Of a DNA stretch of 62,000 nt, positions 22,202 to 35,153 are shown one piece after another. The position numbers and the translations under genes are program-made. The DNA is from Chrysomallon squamiferum (lineage: Eukaryota; Mollusca; Gastropoda; Neomphalida; Peltospiridae): the NCBI GenBank assembly GCA_012295275.1, contig CM022678.1, positions 7,501 to 69,500 of the forward strand. Direction: 5' to 3'. Under the pieces are notes generated by a model that saw nothing but the letters and a program-made list of their open reading frames with translations, did not search any database and had not been told where the DNA came from. Numbering within the stretch: position 1 is the stretch's first letter; every line of letters begins with the position of its first letter.

Positions 22202-25200
22202 GTAGGCAAAACTTTTTACTACATACTGCTTTAGTAGTGACTGTTGATTGTTTATTTAAGACATTTAAAATTTTCTATGCGTATCCGAAACTCACATTTC
22301 TTTTCAGTTTTCATTTTTTTATTAAAGGTATGACCAAATAAAATTATAATATTTCTGTTTAATTAATTTGTACATAAAACAATAAGCATATGAAGAAAAA
22401 GTGTATTATCGTCTGGTATATTTAGTATAGGTCATGGCCGTAACTGCACTGAGGCAAGTGCCTCATACCGAAAAAAAAATATATATATATATATTTTTTT
22501 TTTATATACCAAAATTTACTTTAAAAAATATAAAACATAAATGTCTATTCCGATAGACACAATATTCAATAAATTAATTTCATGATCCTGTAAGTGTGCC
22601 AGAAACAGGCCTGACATCGGACAAGTTTCGCCTCCAAACGCAGTGACCGATAATTTGCGCTGTATATAAAAGGCCTAAGTTTTAGAAGGGCACAAAATGG
22701 TAACTGTTCAATCCACAGAAAGAAATTCGATGCTGGTTTATAAAAAGTCAGAGTTCAGAAATTATTTTATGTTGTCAACATATTTTCAAAGTAAAAGTTC
22801 ACTGATCCCAGGATACTTACCAGAATATTTACCCGCTTTGCGTTAACTGAAAAATTATATATGAGACGAGACTAAACAAAACAGAAGCTGTTTCACAGAT
22901 GTTCACGGCGTTGTGAGAAGAAGGCATATCCCCCTCCTTTAAGAATTGAAAACGTTGTCGTTATATAATATGTCGAGAATTAACTGACAACTTGTTTGCT
23001 ACTAAGCTGGACCAAGCCACGCTTTGTAATATCATAGATTAATGCTTTTATTCTTCATTACTGCAGACACTAATTAAAAAATGCAATGATTTTTGTGATA
23101 ATGTTTTTTGGTTTATTTCCCCACTCGTTAACATTTTTATTCTTTCAGTTTTGAACAGAACTTCAATTAGATTTTATTAAATTTCAGTTTATAAAATAAA
23201 AGATTTTCAGTCTGTACGACTTGTTCTTTTATTTGAATATATATATACTACTTGTATATTTAATGTTCAAAAATCATCTTTTAAATAAATAAAGAAACTA
23301 TCTGTAAAAAATGTAGTTATGTAAGAGTATTAATGGTTGAATACTCTGTTATATATGTCAGCAGCCAATCACAGCAGAGGGAAGGAAATATGTCTGTACA
23401 TTAATATGAAGTCATGAAGTGAACAAGTTTGAGAATGTAGCAGATTACTGAAAGCTTAAAATCGCAAATTCTGAGATTATGTTTATGCAAGCAAATACAA
23501 ACGTTTGAGCGTGGGGGGGGGGGAATTCTTGTAGAATCAAAATGATAGAATCACTCTCATTTGAAGTATTGCTCACTGTTTTATAATTGTTTGAAAAATG
23601 AAAATTAACCAATTTCATATTTTGTATTAAATAAATAATACATTTAAAAAAATAATAATTTAAGAATCATATTGAATACAAATAAATATGAGCAGTTATA
23701 ATTGAAAGTGTGGTCTACTGAAAAATTCAGTGTTAAATTATCTATTTGTTTAAATTGAACAGAAAAGAGTGACACCTTCTCTAAATCCTTTGCAATATTT
23801 ACCTGGAAAAATGTTGAGCACTTGGAAATATTTTACTATGACTAAAAAAACAAGTGTTGCAAAGGCTGGTAAATAAGCTGAGAAAAATGAATTTGTTTTG
23901 TAACATCAAGCCACTGGCAATAAGAAAATGGAACAAATGTGTTAGACTTCAGATTTCTTTACATCACAGTATTATCACATAATCACTTCAAAATAATTTG
24001 CAGAGTTCATAAAGCAGGAACAAAATGTTAGTTTGAGTCTCAGATTACATCTGTGATTAAAGGTTCAGTAACAAGTAAACTGCTACATGGTTCTGTGTGA
24101 CTGACTACACTGTCTCTCTCCTCCCTGTATTTACATTTTTATTTTGTGGGTGTGGCAGCTACTGTGACTCAAATAATGCCCCAAATATGCTCCAGTGCAT
24201 GACTAGTCAAGACAGAATTGCTAAAGCTTTGTTTTGCATTCTGTCAGACTCTTTAAGTATTTATAGCTGATAGGTGAGTATATTGCAGTTTGAGAAAATC
24301 AGTGAAATCATTTGTAACTGACATTCAGAATCATGGAACATCATTCTGTTGTAATTACCTGTCACATGTTGTCACTCATTATCTCAGAGTTTAAATTTTC
24401 TCCATTTGTATTATTTATATTATTTACTGCAATAGACAAAAGTAAGAATATAACTAAATAAAACTATTATATTATCTATGCATTTAATTTGTTTATGTAA
24501 CATAATTTAGTAAGACAACCGAGTGTAATTTTGAATCTTGATTCAAATGTGATTGTTCTACATGTTTTAAACACTATTTGCAAATTGTGTGTGGTTTTCA
24601 AAGAAGCAACAGGAAGTTCTAAAATTCAATCTGAATTTGTTTTCCATTCTCGACAAGATAAATTTGTCTGTAGATTTTTCGTTAACAGTATTGTGATCAC
24701 TTGTATAACATAATTTAGTAGAATCCACATAAATAAGCATATAACTTAACAAAATTATTCACGTTATGTTTTTATTTGTACTGTTTATATAACATAATGT
24801 TTTACAGTTGACAAAACCAAGAATTTAACTTTATAAAACTATTAACATGTTGTTTGTATTTGTATGGCTTATATAACACAGATTAGTAACAGGACAGACA
24901 AGGCTTAAGGATTGATTCTGATGTTAAATGTAAGGTTCTTTCTTTGATACCATGCATCAATCTGAATCCTGAACTATGTGAAATGACCCAGCTATAATTC
25001 TTCTACATGTTCAAAAGATTATTGTTTACTAATTATGCTATTTTTTACGATAACATTTTTTAAATTTATTTTTTGTTCACACTGAATGATTGAGCTTGAG
25101 TTAAAAATTCATATCTTATAATGTGAGCTCCAGTGTATTCAAATCTGTACTCATGACTGGCCAAGGCAGAATTGTTAAAGCTTTGTTTTGGACTCTATCG

Positions 25201-25884
25201 GACAGTTAAATATTTATAGCTGGTATGTGAATATGCTGCAGTTTCAGAAAAACAGAGTGATATGGTACCCTGGTCTGTCACAGTGAAATCAGTTGTAACA
25301 GTCATTCAAAAACAAGGAACATCATTCTGTTGTTAATCATCACAAAGTTATAATTACTTGTCACATGTTCTTACTCATTATCTCAGTGCTTAACTTTTCT
25401 CCAGGTGTATATTTGTGACATTTTTGTTTGTAGTGTTTATAACTTTAATTACTAAATTGACAAAACAAAGAATCTAACTCAATGAAACTATTCTGATAAT
25501 TCTGTACATTTATATTGATTACATAACATAATTTATGTATATAGGTTTACTTGTAAGTTATTCTTATATTACTAGTGTAAATCATGAATTATTGAACTCA
25601 CCCAACTATGATTCTTCTACATGTTTTAAACATTATTATTTGCAGTTTGTCAATGGTTTTCAAACAAATGACAGAAAAATTTAAATCAACCATGAAAATG
25701 TGTACCCATTTTCAATAAGACAAATCTGTCTATCACTTACTTAACTGAATTCTGATGATATGGATTCTTGTTCAGTGCATGGATTTAGTTCATTTGCAGT
25801 GATTTCTGAAAACTGATTTTACCATTTATATTTGTAATGTTTATAAAAAGTATAAATAGTCCAGTAAATCTCTGTGTTTTTTAG
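22202..25884 (+). other. Intron 1 of ankyrin gene 2
   Basis: No exon is seen. It contains an internal duplication: about 24190-24420 recurs at about 25140-25400 (GGTGAG/ATGTGA context, CAGAATTGYTAAAGCTTTGTTTTG). Degenerate AACATAATTTAGTA units lie at 24420-24870, shared with intron 2 of gene 1. A poly-G run lies at 23513-23522. There is no counterpart of the gene 1 minisatellite. Confidence 0.6.
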
Positions 25885-26010
25885 GTTGACTATGTCTACT
25901 CGACAAAGCAGCAGAATAGCTGAGAAACACAGCAACCCAAAGTCAGAATGTTTCTCACTCAGCCTATCAACACCCCCTAAAAAGAAGAGGAAAATCGAAT
26001 CCAGTACATG
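25885..26010 (+). CDS. Ankyrin gene 2 exon 2, N-terminus with SV40-like NLS
   Basis: The acceptor TGTTTTTTAG precedes the exon and the donor GTAAGA follows it. ATG at 25892 opens 39 codons plus two bases (phase 2). The peptide starts MSTRQSSRIAEKHSN and ends TPPKKKRKIESST. PKKKRK is a textbook monopartite nuclear localisation signal, so the product is probably nuclear. The Arg/Ser-rich start is common in nuclear proteins but is not a named domain. It is the intact paralogue of 12876-13001, which has TAA in place of the CAA codon 5. Confidence 0.8.
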
Positions 26011-26087
26011 GTAAGAGTAATTAATTAGAAGTAAGTTTTTACATAACAACTTTGTGAAAATTGTTTTTTTTTTATTATTTTTTACAG

Positions 26088-26218
26088 CTCATTCAACATG
26101 GATGATGAAAAGAGGAGTTTAGAAGTTGTTTCTAACACCATAGCTTTTTCTTCACCAGACAAAAGTATTTCTTCCTCAGACAATAATACTGGATTTCAGC
26201 GGATATTAGATTGTCATG
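26088..26218 (+). CDS. Ankyrin gene 2 exon 3, Ser/Asp-rich linker
   Basis: The exon is 131 nt between TTTTTTACAG and GTAATA. It completes the phase-2 codon, encodes 43 further codons and exits in phase 1. The peptide starts SFNMDDEKRSLEVVSN and has a Ser/Asp-rich middle (SSPDKSISSSDNN). The intron before it is only 77 nt, against 1.1 kb in gene 1. No domain is recognised, and it looks like a flexible linker between NLS and repeats. An internal ATG in good context (26098) could give an NLS-less isoform. Confidence 0.75.
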
Positions 26219-26716
26219 GTAATACACACAGTATTTCGATATATTATTTACTTTATTGATTGGAAATTCTAAAAAGATCTAAACTCATAACAAATTGACA
26301 AGTTAAAGGGTTTTACGTACTGTCTAACAGATGAAAATGGAAAAAAACATATCGATAAATAAATTAAAATACATACTAATTACTGTTTCATCATGACTAT
26401 TATAATTATTCTAGTATGATAATATTTATTTTGATGTTGTAAAGTAATGCTGAGGTCAAATCTATGTGTAATTAATTAACAGTATTAAACACATTTGTTA
26501 AAACATATATTACTGTATTCACTAACACTGTTCAAACAGATGGTATTATACTATATGTTGACGTATCTCTATGATAGATGAAAACATTTTTTCTGTTTTT
26601 CAAACACCGATACTACATCCAGTAATTATATCTAATTCTGAGGTTTTCCAGACAAAATCATTTTTAGAAATTATCCATTGAATTTATGAATTATAAAAAT
26701 CTTATCTCCTTCGCAG

Positions 26717-26782
26717 GAGGACAATCCTCAATATTCTTCACTAATTGTGAAAGTACTCAACTAGGAAATTTCAATGTTACGG
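26717..26782 (+). CDS. Ankyrin gene 2 exon 4a, 22-residue symmetric exon, copy 1
   Basis: A 66-nt exon between CTCCTTCGCAG and GTAAGT, phase 1 at both ends, so any number of copies can be spliced in frame. The peptide begins GGQSSIFFTNCE and ends LGNFNVT, with one Cys and several Ser/Thr/Asn. No family is recognised. It lies between the Ser-rich linker and the ANK domain. Confidence 0.75.
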
Positions 26783-27517
26783 GTAAGTTAAAAACTCTAC
26801 ATGTTTAAAAGATATCAACCCATATCACAACAGTCATGAATTTATTTCCCATAAGTGCCAGGATATAACCAAATGGATTATCATAAGGCTGTTATCATAA
26901 AAATAAAGTATAAATCTTTGATTAAAAGCTGACTAGCAGCCCATATTTCATGAACTTGTTTCCTTGTTCATAACTATTAATGACAAAACATTTCCATTTC
27001 CCAACAGCAAAGTCGAAGAGTTAAATATTGTGTTGCTTACTTACCTAAATACCATTTGTAAACTGAAATGTTTCTGATCTAAACTCATAACAAATTGACA
27101 AGTTAAAGGGTTTTACGTACTGTCTAACAGATGAAAATGGAAAAAAAACATATCGATAAATAAATTAAAATACATACTAATTACTGTTTCATCATGACTA
27201 TTATAATTATTCTAGTATGATAATATTTATTTTGATGTTGTAAAGTAATGCTGAGGTCAAATCTATGTGTAATTAATTAACAGTATTAAACACATTTGTT
27301 TAAACATATATTGCTGTATTCACTAACACTGTTCAAACAGATGGTATTATACTATATGTTGACGTATCTGTATGATAGATGAAAACATTTTTTCTGTTTT
27401 TCAAACACCGATACTACATCCAGTAATTATATCTAATTCTGAGGTTTTCCAGACAAAATCATTTTTAGAAATTATCCATTGAATTTATGAATTATAAAAA
27501 TCTTATCTCCTTCGCAG

Positions 27518-27583
27518 GAGGACAATCCTCAATATTCTTCACTAATTGTGAAAGTACTCAACTAGGAAATTTCAATGTTACGG
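27518..27583 (+). CDS. Ankyrin gene 2 exon 4b, copy 2
   Basis: Identical in sequence and splice sites to the copy at 26717-26782, one 801-bp period further on. Confidence 0.72.
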
Positions 27584-28317
27584 GTAAGTTAAAAACTCTA
27601 CATGTTTAAAAGATATCAACCCATATCACAACAGTCATGAATTTATTTCCCATAAGTGCCAGGATATAACCAAATGGATTATCATAAGGCTGTTATCATA
27701 AAAATAAAGTATAAATCTTTGATTAAAAGCTGACTAGCAGCCCATATTTCATGAACTTGTTTCCTTGTTCATAACTATTAATGACAAAACATTTCCATTT
27801 CCCAACAGCAAAGTCGAAGAGTTAAATATTGTGTTGCTTACTTACCTAAATACCATTTGTAAACTGAAATGTTTCTGATCTAAACTCATAACAAATTGAC
27901 AAGTTAAAGGGTTTTACGTACTGTCTAACAGATGAAAATGGAAAAAAACATATCGATAAATAAATTAAAATACATACTAATTACTGTTTCATCATGACTA
28001 TTATAATTATTCTAGTATGATAATATTTATTTTGATGTTGTAAAGTAATGCTGAGGTCAAATCTATGTGTAATTAATTAACAGTATTAAACACATTTGTT
28101 TAAACATATATTGCTGTATTCACTAACACTGTTCAAACAGATGGTATTATACTATATGTTGACGTATCTGTATGATAGATGAAAACATTTTTTCTGTTTT
28201 TCAAACACCGATACTACATCCAGTAATTATATCTAATTCTGAGGTTTTCCAGACAAAATCATTTTTAGAAATTATCCATTGCATTTATGAATTATAAAAA
28301 TCTTATCTCCTTCGCAG

Positions 28318-28383
28318 GAGGACAATCCTCAATATTCTTCACTAATTGTGAAAGTACTCAACTAGGAAATTTCAATGTTACGG
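28318..28383 (+). CDS. Ankyrin gene 2 exon 4c, copy 3
   Basis: Same 66-nt exon and splice sites, 800 bp after copy 2, with no visible coding change. Confidence 0.72.
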
Positions 28384-29117
28384 GTAAGTTAAAAACTCTA
28401 CATGTTTAAAAGATATCAACCCATATCACAACAGTCATGAATTTATTTCCCATAAGTGCCAGGATATAACCAAATGGATTATCATAAGGCTGTTATCATA
28501 AAAATAAAGTATAAATCTTTGATTAAAAGCTGACTAGCAGCCCATATTTCATGAACTTGTTTCCTTGTTCATAACTATTAATGACAAAACATTTCCATTT
28601 CCCAACAGCAAAGTCGAAGAGTTAAATATTGTGTTGCTTACTTACCTAAATACCATTTGTAAACTGAAATGTTTCTGATCTAAACTCATAACAAATTGAC
28701 AAGTTAAAGGGTTTTACGTACTGTCTAACAGATGAAAATGGAAAAAAACATATCGATAAATAAATTAAAATACATACTAATTACTGTTTCATCATGACTA
28801 TTATAATTATTCTAGTATGATAATATTTATTTTGATGTTGTAAAGTAATGCTGAGGTCAAATCTATGTGTAATTAATTAACAGTATTAAACACATTTGTT
28901 TAAACATATATTGCTGTATTCACTAACACTGTTCAAACAGATGGTATTATACTATATGTTGACGTATCTGTATGATAGATGAAAACATTTTTTCTGTTTT
29001 TCAAACACCGATACTACATCCAGTAATTATATCTAATTCTGAGGTTTTCCAGACAAAATCATTTTTAGAAATTATCCATTGCATTTATGAATTATAAAAA
29101 TCTTATCTCCTTCGCAG

Positions 29118-29183
29118 GAGGACAATCCTCAGTATTCTTCACTAATTGTGAAAGTACTCAACTAGGAAATTTCAATGTTATGG
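29118..29183 (+). CDS. Ankyrin gene 2 exon 4d, copy 4
   Basis: Same exon with two substitutions: ATA to GTA (Ile to Val) and ACG to ATG (Thr to Met) at the end. It is the most diverged copy and probably the oldest array edge. Splice sites and phase are intact. Confidence 0.72.
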
Positions 29184-29310
29184 GTAAGTTAAAAACTCTA
29201 CATGTTTAAAAGATATCAACCCATATCACAACAGTCATGAATTTATTTCCTATAAGTGCCAGAATATAACCAAATGGATTATCATAAGGCTTTTATCACA
29301 AAAATAAATA

Positions 29311-29810
29311 TTATAGTCCTATAAATGCCATGAAGAGTATTACAGATGGGGACCAATTATTAGACACTGGGGATAATGCTTCATAAACCTGGTGGGGGCT
29401 TGTCATATCTTCATGCATACTTTCTTAATGGATGAAAAAAGAAATCACCAGACAAGTTCATGTCACAAATACATTCAGCGCTTTCTGACTTTTAGAAGCC
29501 ATTTTACTACAACGCAGACTTTCTAGCAACTACTTAGCTTAATTTTACCTCTACAAAACTTTCTATTTTTCATTGAATCAGCGAAGAACATTTCTATTTA
29601 TACATTTTTACACATTTATTTTGGTATCAACAACAATATATTGTATAAGCATGTCCTAATCTGCCATTCACAGCAGTTACATAGTTTCTTTCATCTTTTT
29701 TTTTTTGACATTGCTTCTAAAATGATCATTAATTAACATTAACTTTTAAAGTTTTGAAAATGTACATACTGACAGTCAGTTTTCAGCAGTAAATATATCT
29801 CTTATTACAG
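29311..29810 (+). other. Last intron of ankyrin gene 2
   Basis: Paralogous to 15210-15520 of gene 1, then unique. It ends in acceptor ATATCTCTTATTACAG. No exon is seen. Confidence 0.6.
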
Positions 29811-30100
29811 GTGTGAACTGTCATGAGACTAATTCATGTATGCATCTACTGGAAGGTGGAGCTGTTAACAATTCTGTTTTACATATAGCAGCTAAAGATG
29901 GAGATATAAAAATTTTGAGAGCACTGATTGAAAAACATTTTGATATAAATATTAAAAACAGTCGAGGTGAAACTCCTCTTTTTATAGCTGTCAAATATAA
30001 GCAGAAATTAGTTATTTTTTATTTGCTGGATCACGGAGCTGATCCTCATTTAAAGGACAATAATAATAATTCTGTTTTACACTTAGCAGCATCTGATTGA
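29811..30100 (+). CDS. Ankyrin gene 2 exon 5, ankyrin domain cut by a premature stop
   Basis: The acceptor ends at 29810 and the phase-1 entry matches exon 4. The exon encodes 95 residues and stops at TGA 30098. Almost three ANK repeats are readable: SVLHIAAKDGDIKILRALI, then RGETPLFIAVKYKQ and LLDHGADPHLKD, then SVLHLAASD. In the family the next residue is Gly (GGA), so TGA is a one-base nonsense change, with ANK sequence continuing past it. With four copies of exon 4 the spliced ORF would be 804 nt (267 residues), NLS-linker-4x22-short ANK. It could be a real short nuclear protein or a dying gene. Confidence 0.72.
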
Positions 30101-30775
30101 AGTATAGAAATTGTCACAGCACTGATCAAAAATGGTGGTAATGTGAATATTAAAAATGTCAATGTGAAACTGCTCTATTTATCTATTGGGACAAGAAGCT
30201 GATGCCAATGCAACAGAAAGATATAATAACAATTATAGCAGCTGAACATAGGAAATATAAAAATTGTAAAAGCACTGATTGAAAAAGGTGCTGATTTAAA
30301 TGTTAAAAGCAGTGGAAATCAAACTCGTCTTTATACAGCTGTTAAGTAGTTTTGTTTTTACTGGAACAAAGAGCTGATGCTAATATAATAGAAAGATATA
30401 ATAAGAATTTTCTTTTACACTGAGTAGCTGAATACGAAAGTGTAAAAATTGTGACAGGACTGATTGAAAAAGATACTGATGTAAATATTAAAAACAGTCA
30501 CAGAGAAACTCCTCTTTTTACAGCTGTTAAGTATAAAAAGAACAAAGTAGTTTTGTATTTACAGTGGCTTGGAAATGATGCTAATTCAGCAGATACATAT
30601 AACAATTCTGAAGATTGAAATATTGAAATTTTGACTGTAATAATTGAAAAAAATGTGTTGATGTAAATGTGTTTAATTCTCTTGATAAAGCTAAGAATTG
30701 CAGATTTTGTTGTGAAAGGGAAACTGTTTTGTATTTACTGGAGCATGGTGCTAAAGATGGTAACAGATAAACTAA
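30101..30775 (+). pseudogene. Decayed ankyrin repeats 3' of the gene 2 stop
   Basis: The ANK reading continues directly after the TGA (SIEIVTALIKNGGNVNIKN) and then breaks. Later islands read AEHRKYKNCKSTD in the wrong frame and ALIEKGADLNVKSSG and GLIEKDTDVNIKNSH in the right one. There are many stops and indels. This is what remains of the original longer domain. Confidence 0.85.
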
Positions 30776-32160
30776 TTGTGATATAATACCCCTGAACTTT
30801 TAAATTTAATACAGATACAGATATAGTGTACATAGACTGTCACTTTATATGGAAGATTACATGTTGAGAAAATTGTGCAGCTATAATATTTTACAAAGTA
30901 TCTTAATTTTCTAATTTGTCCTCAGACAGGTTGAGTTCTTACATAGTTTCATTATGAATTATTTCATTTGAACTTTTAATGTAATGTTGTGTGTAAGTAA
31001 TATGTACAGTTTTTACTTTTTGATTCAAATGTATGATGAAGAGTTAATGCCAATGTAACTATATTGCTGGTATATGTCTAGATACTGTAAATAATTTCTA
31101 TTCAGATATTATATTACAGTACTCCATACTCTGCTGTATCTATTCAAGTATTGTATTAATGTATGATGTAGTTAGGTTTCTTCGCAAACATTATATTACC
31201 ATATTTTATAGCTATTGTATCTATGCAAATATTGTATTAATATTATATAGTCTTTTGTTTCCATACAAATATTTTGTCTATTGTATTGGTACATAACAAG
31301 AAATATTATAATACTGTGTATCTTTATGAAATTTTCACTGCATTTTTGCTTTTCACTGAAACACTTTGGAGGATTTATTGCACAATTTAGTTTTAAAAGA
31401 TTTTAGAGTATGTTAGAGTTCCCTGTAATAATACAACAATACTAATACTGATGTTAATTTTGTTCACGTTATTCAGTCAGTGACAAGTCAGGCAGTTTTT
31501 AAATCAATTTTTGTTATTCTTGATGACTTGATTATTACTTGTGTTCCTGTTAGACAGTTCATGTGTGAAAATATCTGTTAAACAGGATGTTATAATTAAA
31601 GTTGTGTTTTAATTTACATTTTTAATATACATTTATTGCTTTATAAAATAGTTCTGTATTTACTTTATTATATACTAAGTAAACTTTTATATTAATGTTA
31701 AATGTAATTTTTTTCTTTTATAAAATAGTTTTCTCATACTAAATGAATGTTTTAGTATGCTTATACTAAGTAAAATTGTGTTTCCATTTTAAAGGAAATA
31801 TTCATATATTTTTTTATTTTATTATAGTTTAATAAATATATTTGTATTTTAAAGTAAAATGTTATATATATATAAATGTTTTACTATGTATATAGTCTGA
31901 TTTGTTACTGCTAGTTTCATTTGTTTGTAATAACAGCAATTTCTTCTCTTATTAATTAGGGAGATTCTTTCATAGAATGTTTACATTTGACTAAATTATC
32001 ATTAGAAAATAGAGAGGAACAAAATTAATAAAGTAAATGTAAGTTTTCATTGTGAATATATATATATATATATATTTAACATTTAGAAAACATTAATGTA
32101 CAGTTAATATTTTCGTACTCTTATATTTTTATTGGAGATATACTGAACATAATTTTATTT

Positions 32161-32193
<33 letters not shown>

Positions 32194-33640
32194 GTATATA
32201 TGCAGGTTTATATATATGTGTGCGTGTGTTTACAGTTATCTGTTTGATAATTGTAAAATAGTGAATAGTGAATAATGAATAAAGTTAATTTAAGTTTAAA
32301 GTAGAAATATTTTTGGTTTATAATGTTTACAGTTTTCTATTTAATAATTATAAAATATTCAGTAAATAATAAATGAAATGTAAATGTAAAATAGGAAAAT
32401 TTTAGTACATAATATTTACATTTATCTATTTAATAATTATAAAATATTCAGTAAATAATAAATGAAATGTAAATATAAAATAGGAAGATTTTTAGTATAT
32501 AATATTTACATTTATCTATTTAATAATTATAAAATAGAGAATAATTAATAAAGTAAATTTAAATTTAAACTGGGAATAGTTTTAGTTAATAATGTTTACA
32601 TTTATCTATTTAATCATTATAAAATAGTGATTAATTAGTAAAGTAAAGTTTTAAATAAAAATATTTTTATTTAATAATGTTTACAAATAACTTTAAAAAT
32701 TATAAAATAGTGAATAATTAGTAAAGTAAATTTAAGTTTAAATTAGAAATATTTTTTGTTAATAATGTCTACATATTGTTTTATTCCATTGTTCATTTTT
32801 TTTATAACTATTGTTTTCTCATTATTATTATTATTATTATTATTAAAAATTAATTTGAGTAATGTACTGATCCTTACATTACACTGACTAATTGTATTGT
32901 ATAAATAATTTGTATTTTCTGTTTGACTTGATGATTGTTTTATTGCAGACATTATTTTATGCTTAACATTATTTTGTTAGAGTTAAAATATATTATAAAT
33001 GATTTATTTTTGTTGTTTTTATTTTTTTACTTTCAGAAATTATGCATAATATTATTTTGTTACTGAAATTAGGTTTTTTCCATTATGTGCGTTATATTTT
33101 GATTTTTTAAATTCTTTTATTAATGGTTCATTTTATTGTTATTGTCATTATTATTATTGATATTATTATTATTATTATTAAATGAGGATCTATGCAGTTA
33201 TTTTTCTTTTTCTTTTTTTAACTTTTATCTGTTTAATGATTAGAATATACTAAATGAATATACATAGCAAATACATGTACATATTTTTAATTACACTGAT
33301 TTTCTTTTCTTATTTAATATGCATGATAGAATGTTTTTACTATCTTTATTTTGTGTACCAACTAACTTTAGATCTAACTTCAATTTACTGTTTTATTATT
33401 AACTGTATCTTTAATTAATGGATTAAAAAGGAGAAATGCTGTTTGTCTCCCATTTGTTACACGTCCAGCTGTTACACATCCAGTTGTTACAGTCAGTTGA
33501 CTGATTTACTTAGCCAACACCTGTAATATTAATGTAATAGTCACTAGTGATCAAGTGTTTTTCCATTTTCTTCTGATCACAAAGAATAACGAAATAGAAA
33601 GAAATCACTAAATACAATAAAGAAAAGATCACACATAAAA

Positions 33641-33675
<35 letters not shown>

Positions 33676-33950
33676 GAAAGAAAGAAAGAAAGAAAGCAAA
33701 AAATCCCAATTTTTACATAGATAAGACCGGCACTTGTACTTTATGTGGTATATATATTTATGTACTTGTTACGTATGTTCTAATATTAACTTATATACAT
33801 GTTTTTCTATATTATATTCTTTGTATAAATGCACTTTGACTTTACAGTGTTGCTAACTGTTTTCTGTCAGATTGTCTTACGATAAAATGCCACAACAGGT
33901 TTTCTCTACGACTGTCACAAGATATTTTTGTTTGCACTTTCAGAAAGAGG
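30776..33950 (+). other. Gene 2 downstream flank, paralogous to 47.9-50.3 kb
   Basis: AT-rich DNA collinear with the flank of gene 3, sharing TTTTCACTGAAACACTTTGG at 31354 and 48407 and the CATCCAGTTGTTACAGTCA block at 33478 and 49979. Microsatellites are (AT)n near 32057-32074, (GT)n at 32167-32193, (ATT)n at 32820-32846 and near 33160-33180, and (AAT)n with AAAG at 33643-33694. A loosely repeated roughly 115-bp unit (ATTTAATAATTATAAAATA) fills 32280-32770. No gene is seen. Confidence 0.65.
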
Positions 33951-34175
33951 AAATCAAATTAACAAAATACTTGGTCTGGTTGGTTGTGAAAGTCACCTGA
34001 TAGTTGGGTTGTCTTAAGCTGTTGTTTTTGTTGGGATTAGCGGGAAATTAATTAACATTCCAGGGTCATCGATAATCATACTGCTTTAAACTGCTTTGTT
34101 TTAACTTTGTTTTAACTTTTTTTGTTTTGACTTCTGGTATATTGCAATAGATATTAATTCCTTAATTATTCCCTA

Positions 34176-34661
34176 AGCTAATTGCGTAACAACTGGAAGA
34201 TGAGTCTATCATTGTATGCTAGGTAACTAAGCTAATTGCGTAACAACTGGAAGATGAGTCTATCATTGTATGCTAGGTAACAAAGCTAATTGCGTAACAA
34301 CTGGAAGATGAGTCTATCATTGTATGCTAGGTAACAAAGCTAATTGCGTAACAACTGGAAGATGAGTCTATTATTGTATGCTAGGTAACTAAGCTAATTG
34401 TGTAACAACTGGAAGATGAGTCTATTATTGTATGCTAGGTAACTAAGCTAATTGTGTAACAACTGGAAGATGAGTCTATTATTCTATGCTAGGTAACTAA
34501 GCTAATTGTGTCACAACTGAAAGATGAGTCTATTATTGTATGCTAGGTAACTAAGCTAATTGTGTAACAACTGGAAGATGAGTCTATCATTGTATGCTAG
34601 GTAGCTAAGCTAATTGTTTAACAACTGGAAGATGAGTCTATTATTGTATGCTAGGTAGAGG
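34176..34661 (+). repeat. 54-bp minisatellite, nine copies
   Basis: The unit begins AAGCTAATTGCGTAACAACT, runs through GGAAGATGAGTCTATCATTG and ends TATGCTAGGTAACT. Nine head-to-tail copies are near-identical, drifting from TGCGTAAC to TGTGTAAC along the array. Paralogous loci have five copies (50495-50764) and one copy (15706-15758). Confidence 0.96.
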
Positions 34662-35001
34662 GCATCTGATTACCAATTTGATCTTGAACTGTGTTTTTAT
34701 AAGGCGTGTGACAAATGGATGTGTACAAAATGGGATGATACTAATAAGCATACCACTTGATTGTGAAAGTCCATTAAATTGCTAATGTTTTAAAATAATA
34801 ATTAAATATCATAAAACTAATGTTATTATGTTGAATACTAAATGAAAGATATAATAAACATTATAAATATGTGTGTGTGTGTGACCAATATAATCTTGTT
34901 AAATAATTAAATAGTAAATCTAAATTTTGTTGAATTGAATTAGTTTAGAATTTACTGTATATTCTTTAAGATTTTTATTGTATATATATATTCTAATGGT
35001 A

Positions 35002-35059
<58 letters not shown>

Positions 35060-35153
35060 TGATTATTATTATTAACACAGTGTATTGTAATGCCATTAAC
35101 AGTTATAATAAATATGCTTTACAAATGGTAATTACTTTTGTTTTCTTTATCAG
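34662..35153 (+). other. Flank between minisatellite and tail exon
   Basis: Nearly identical to 50765-51236. Contains (ATT)n at about 35000-35066. No exon is seen. Confidence 0.7.

Larger units (their letters stand above)
26276..29310 (+). repeat. 800-bp tandem array amplifying one exon four times
   Basis: Units begin near TGATCTAAACTCATAACAAA, with exon starts at 26717, 27518, 28318 and 29118, so the period is 800-801 bp. Intron and exon sequence are almost identical between units; visible differences include run-length changes in the A tract after GATGAAAATGG and a G/A change near ATCCATTG. The last unit is slightly more diverged and runs out near 29310. Gene 1 has a single unit at the same place. 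The near identity points to very recent expansion or ongoing gene conversion. An assembly artefact is possible. Confidence 0.96.
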
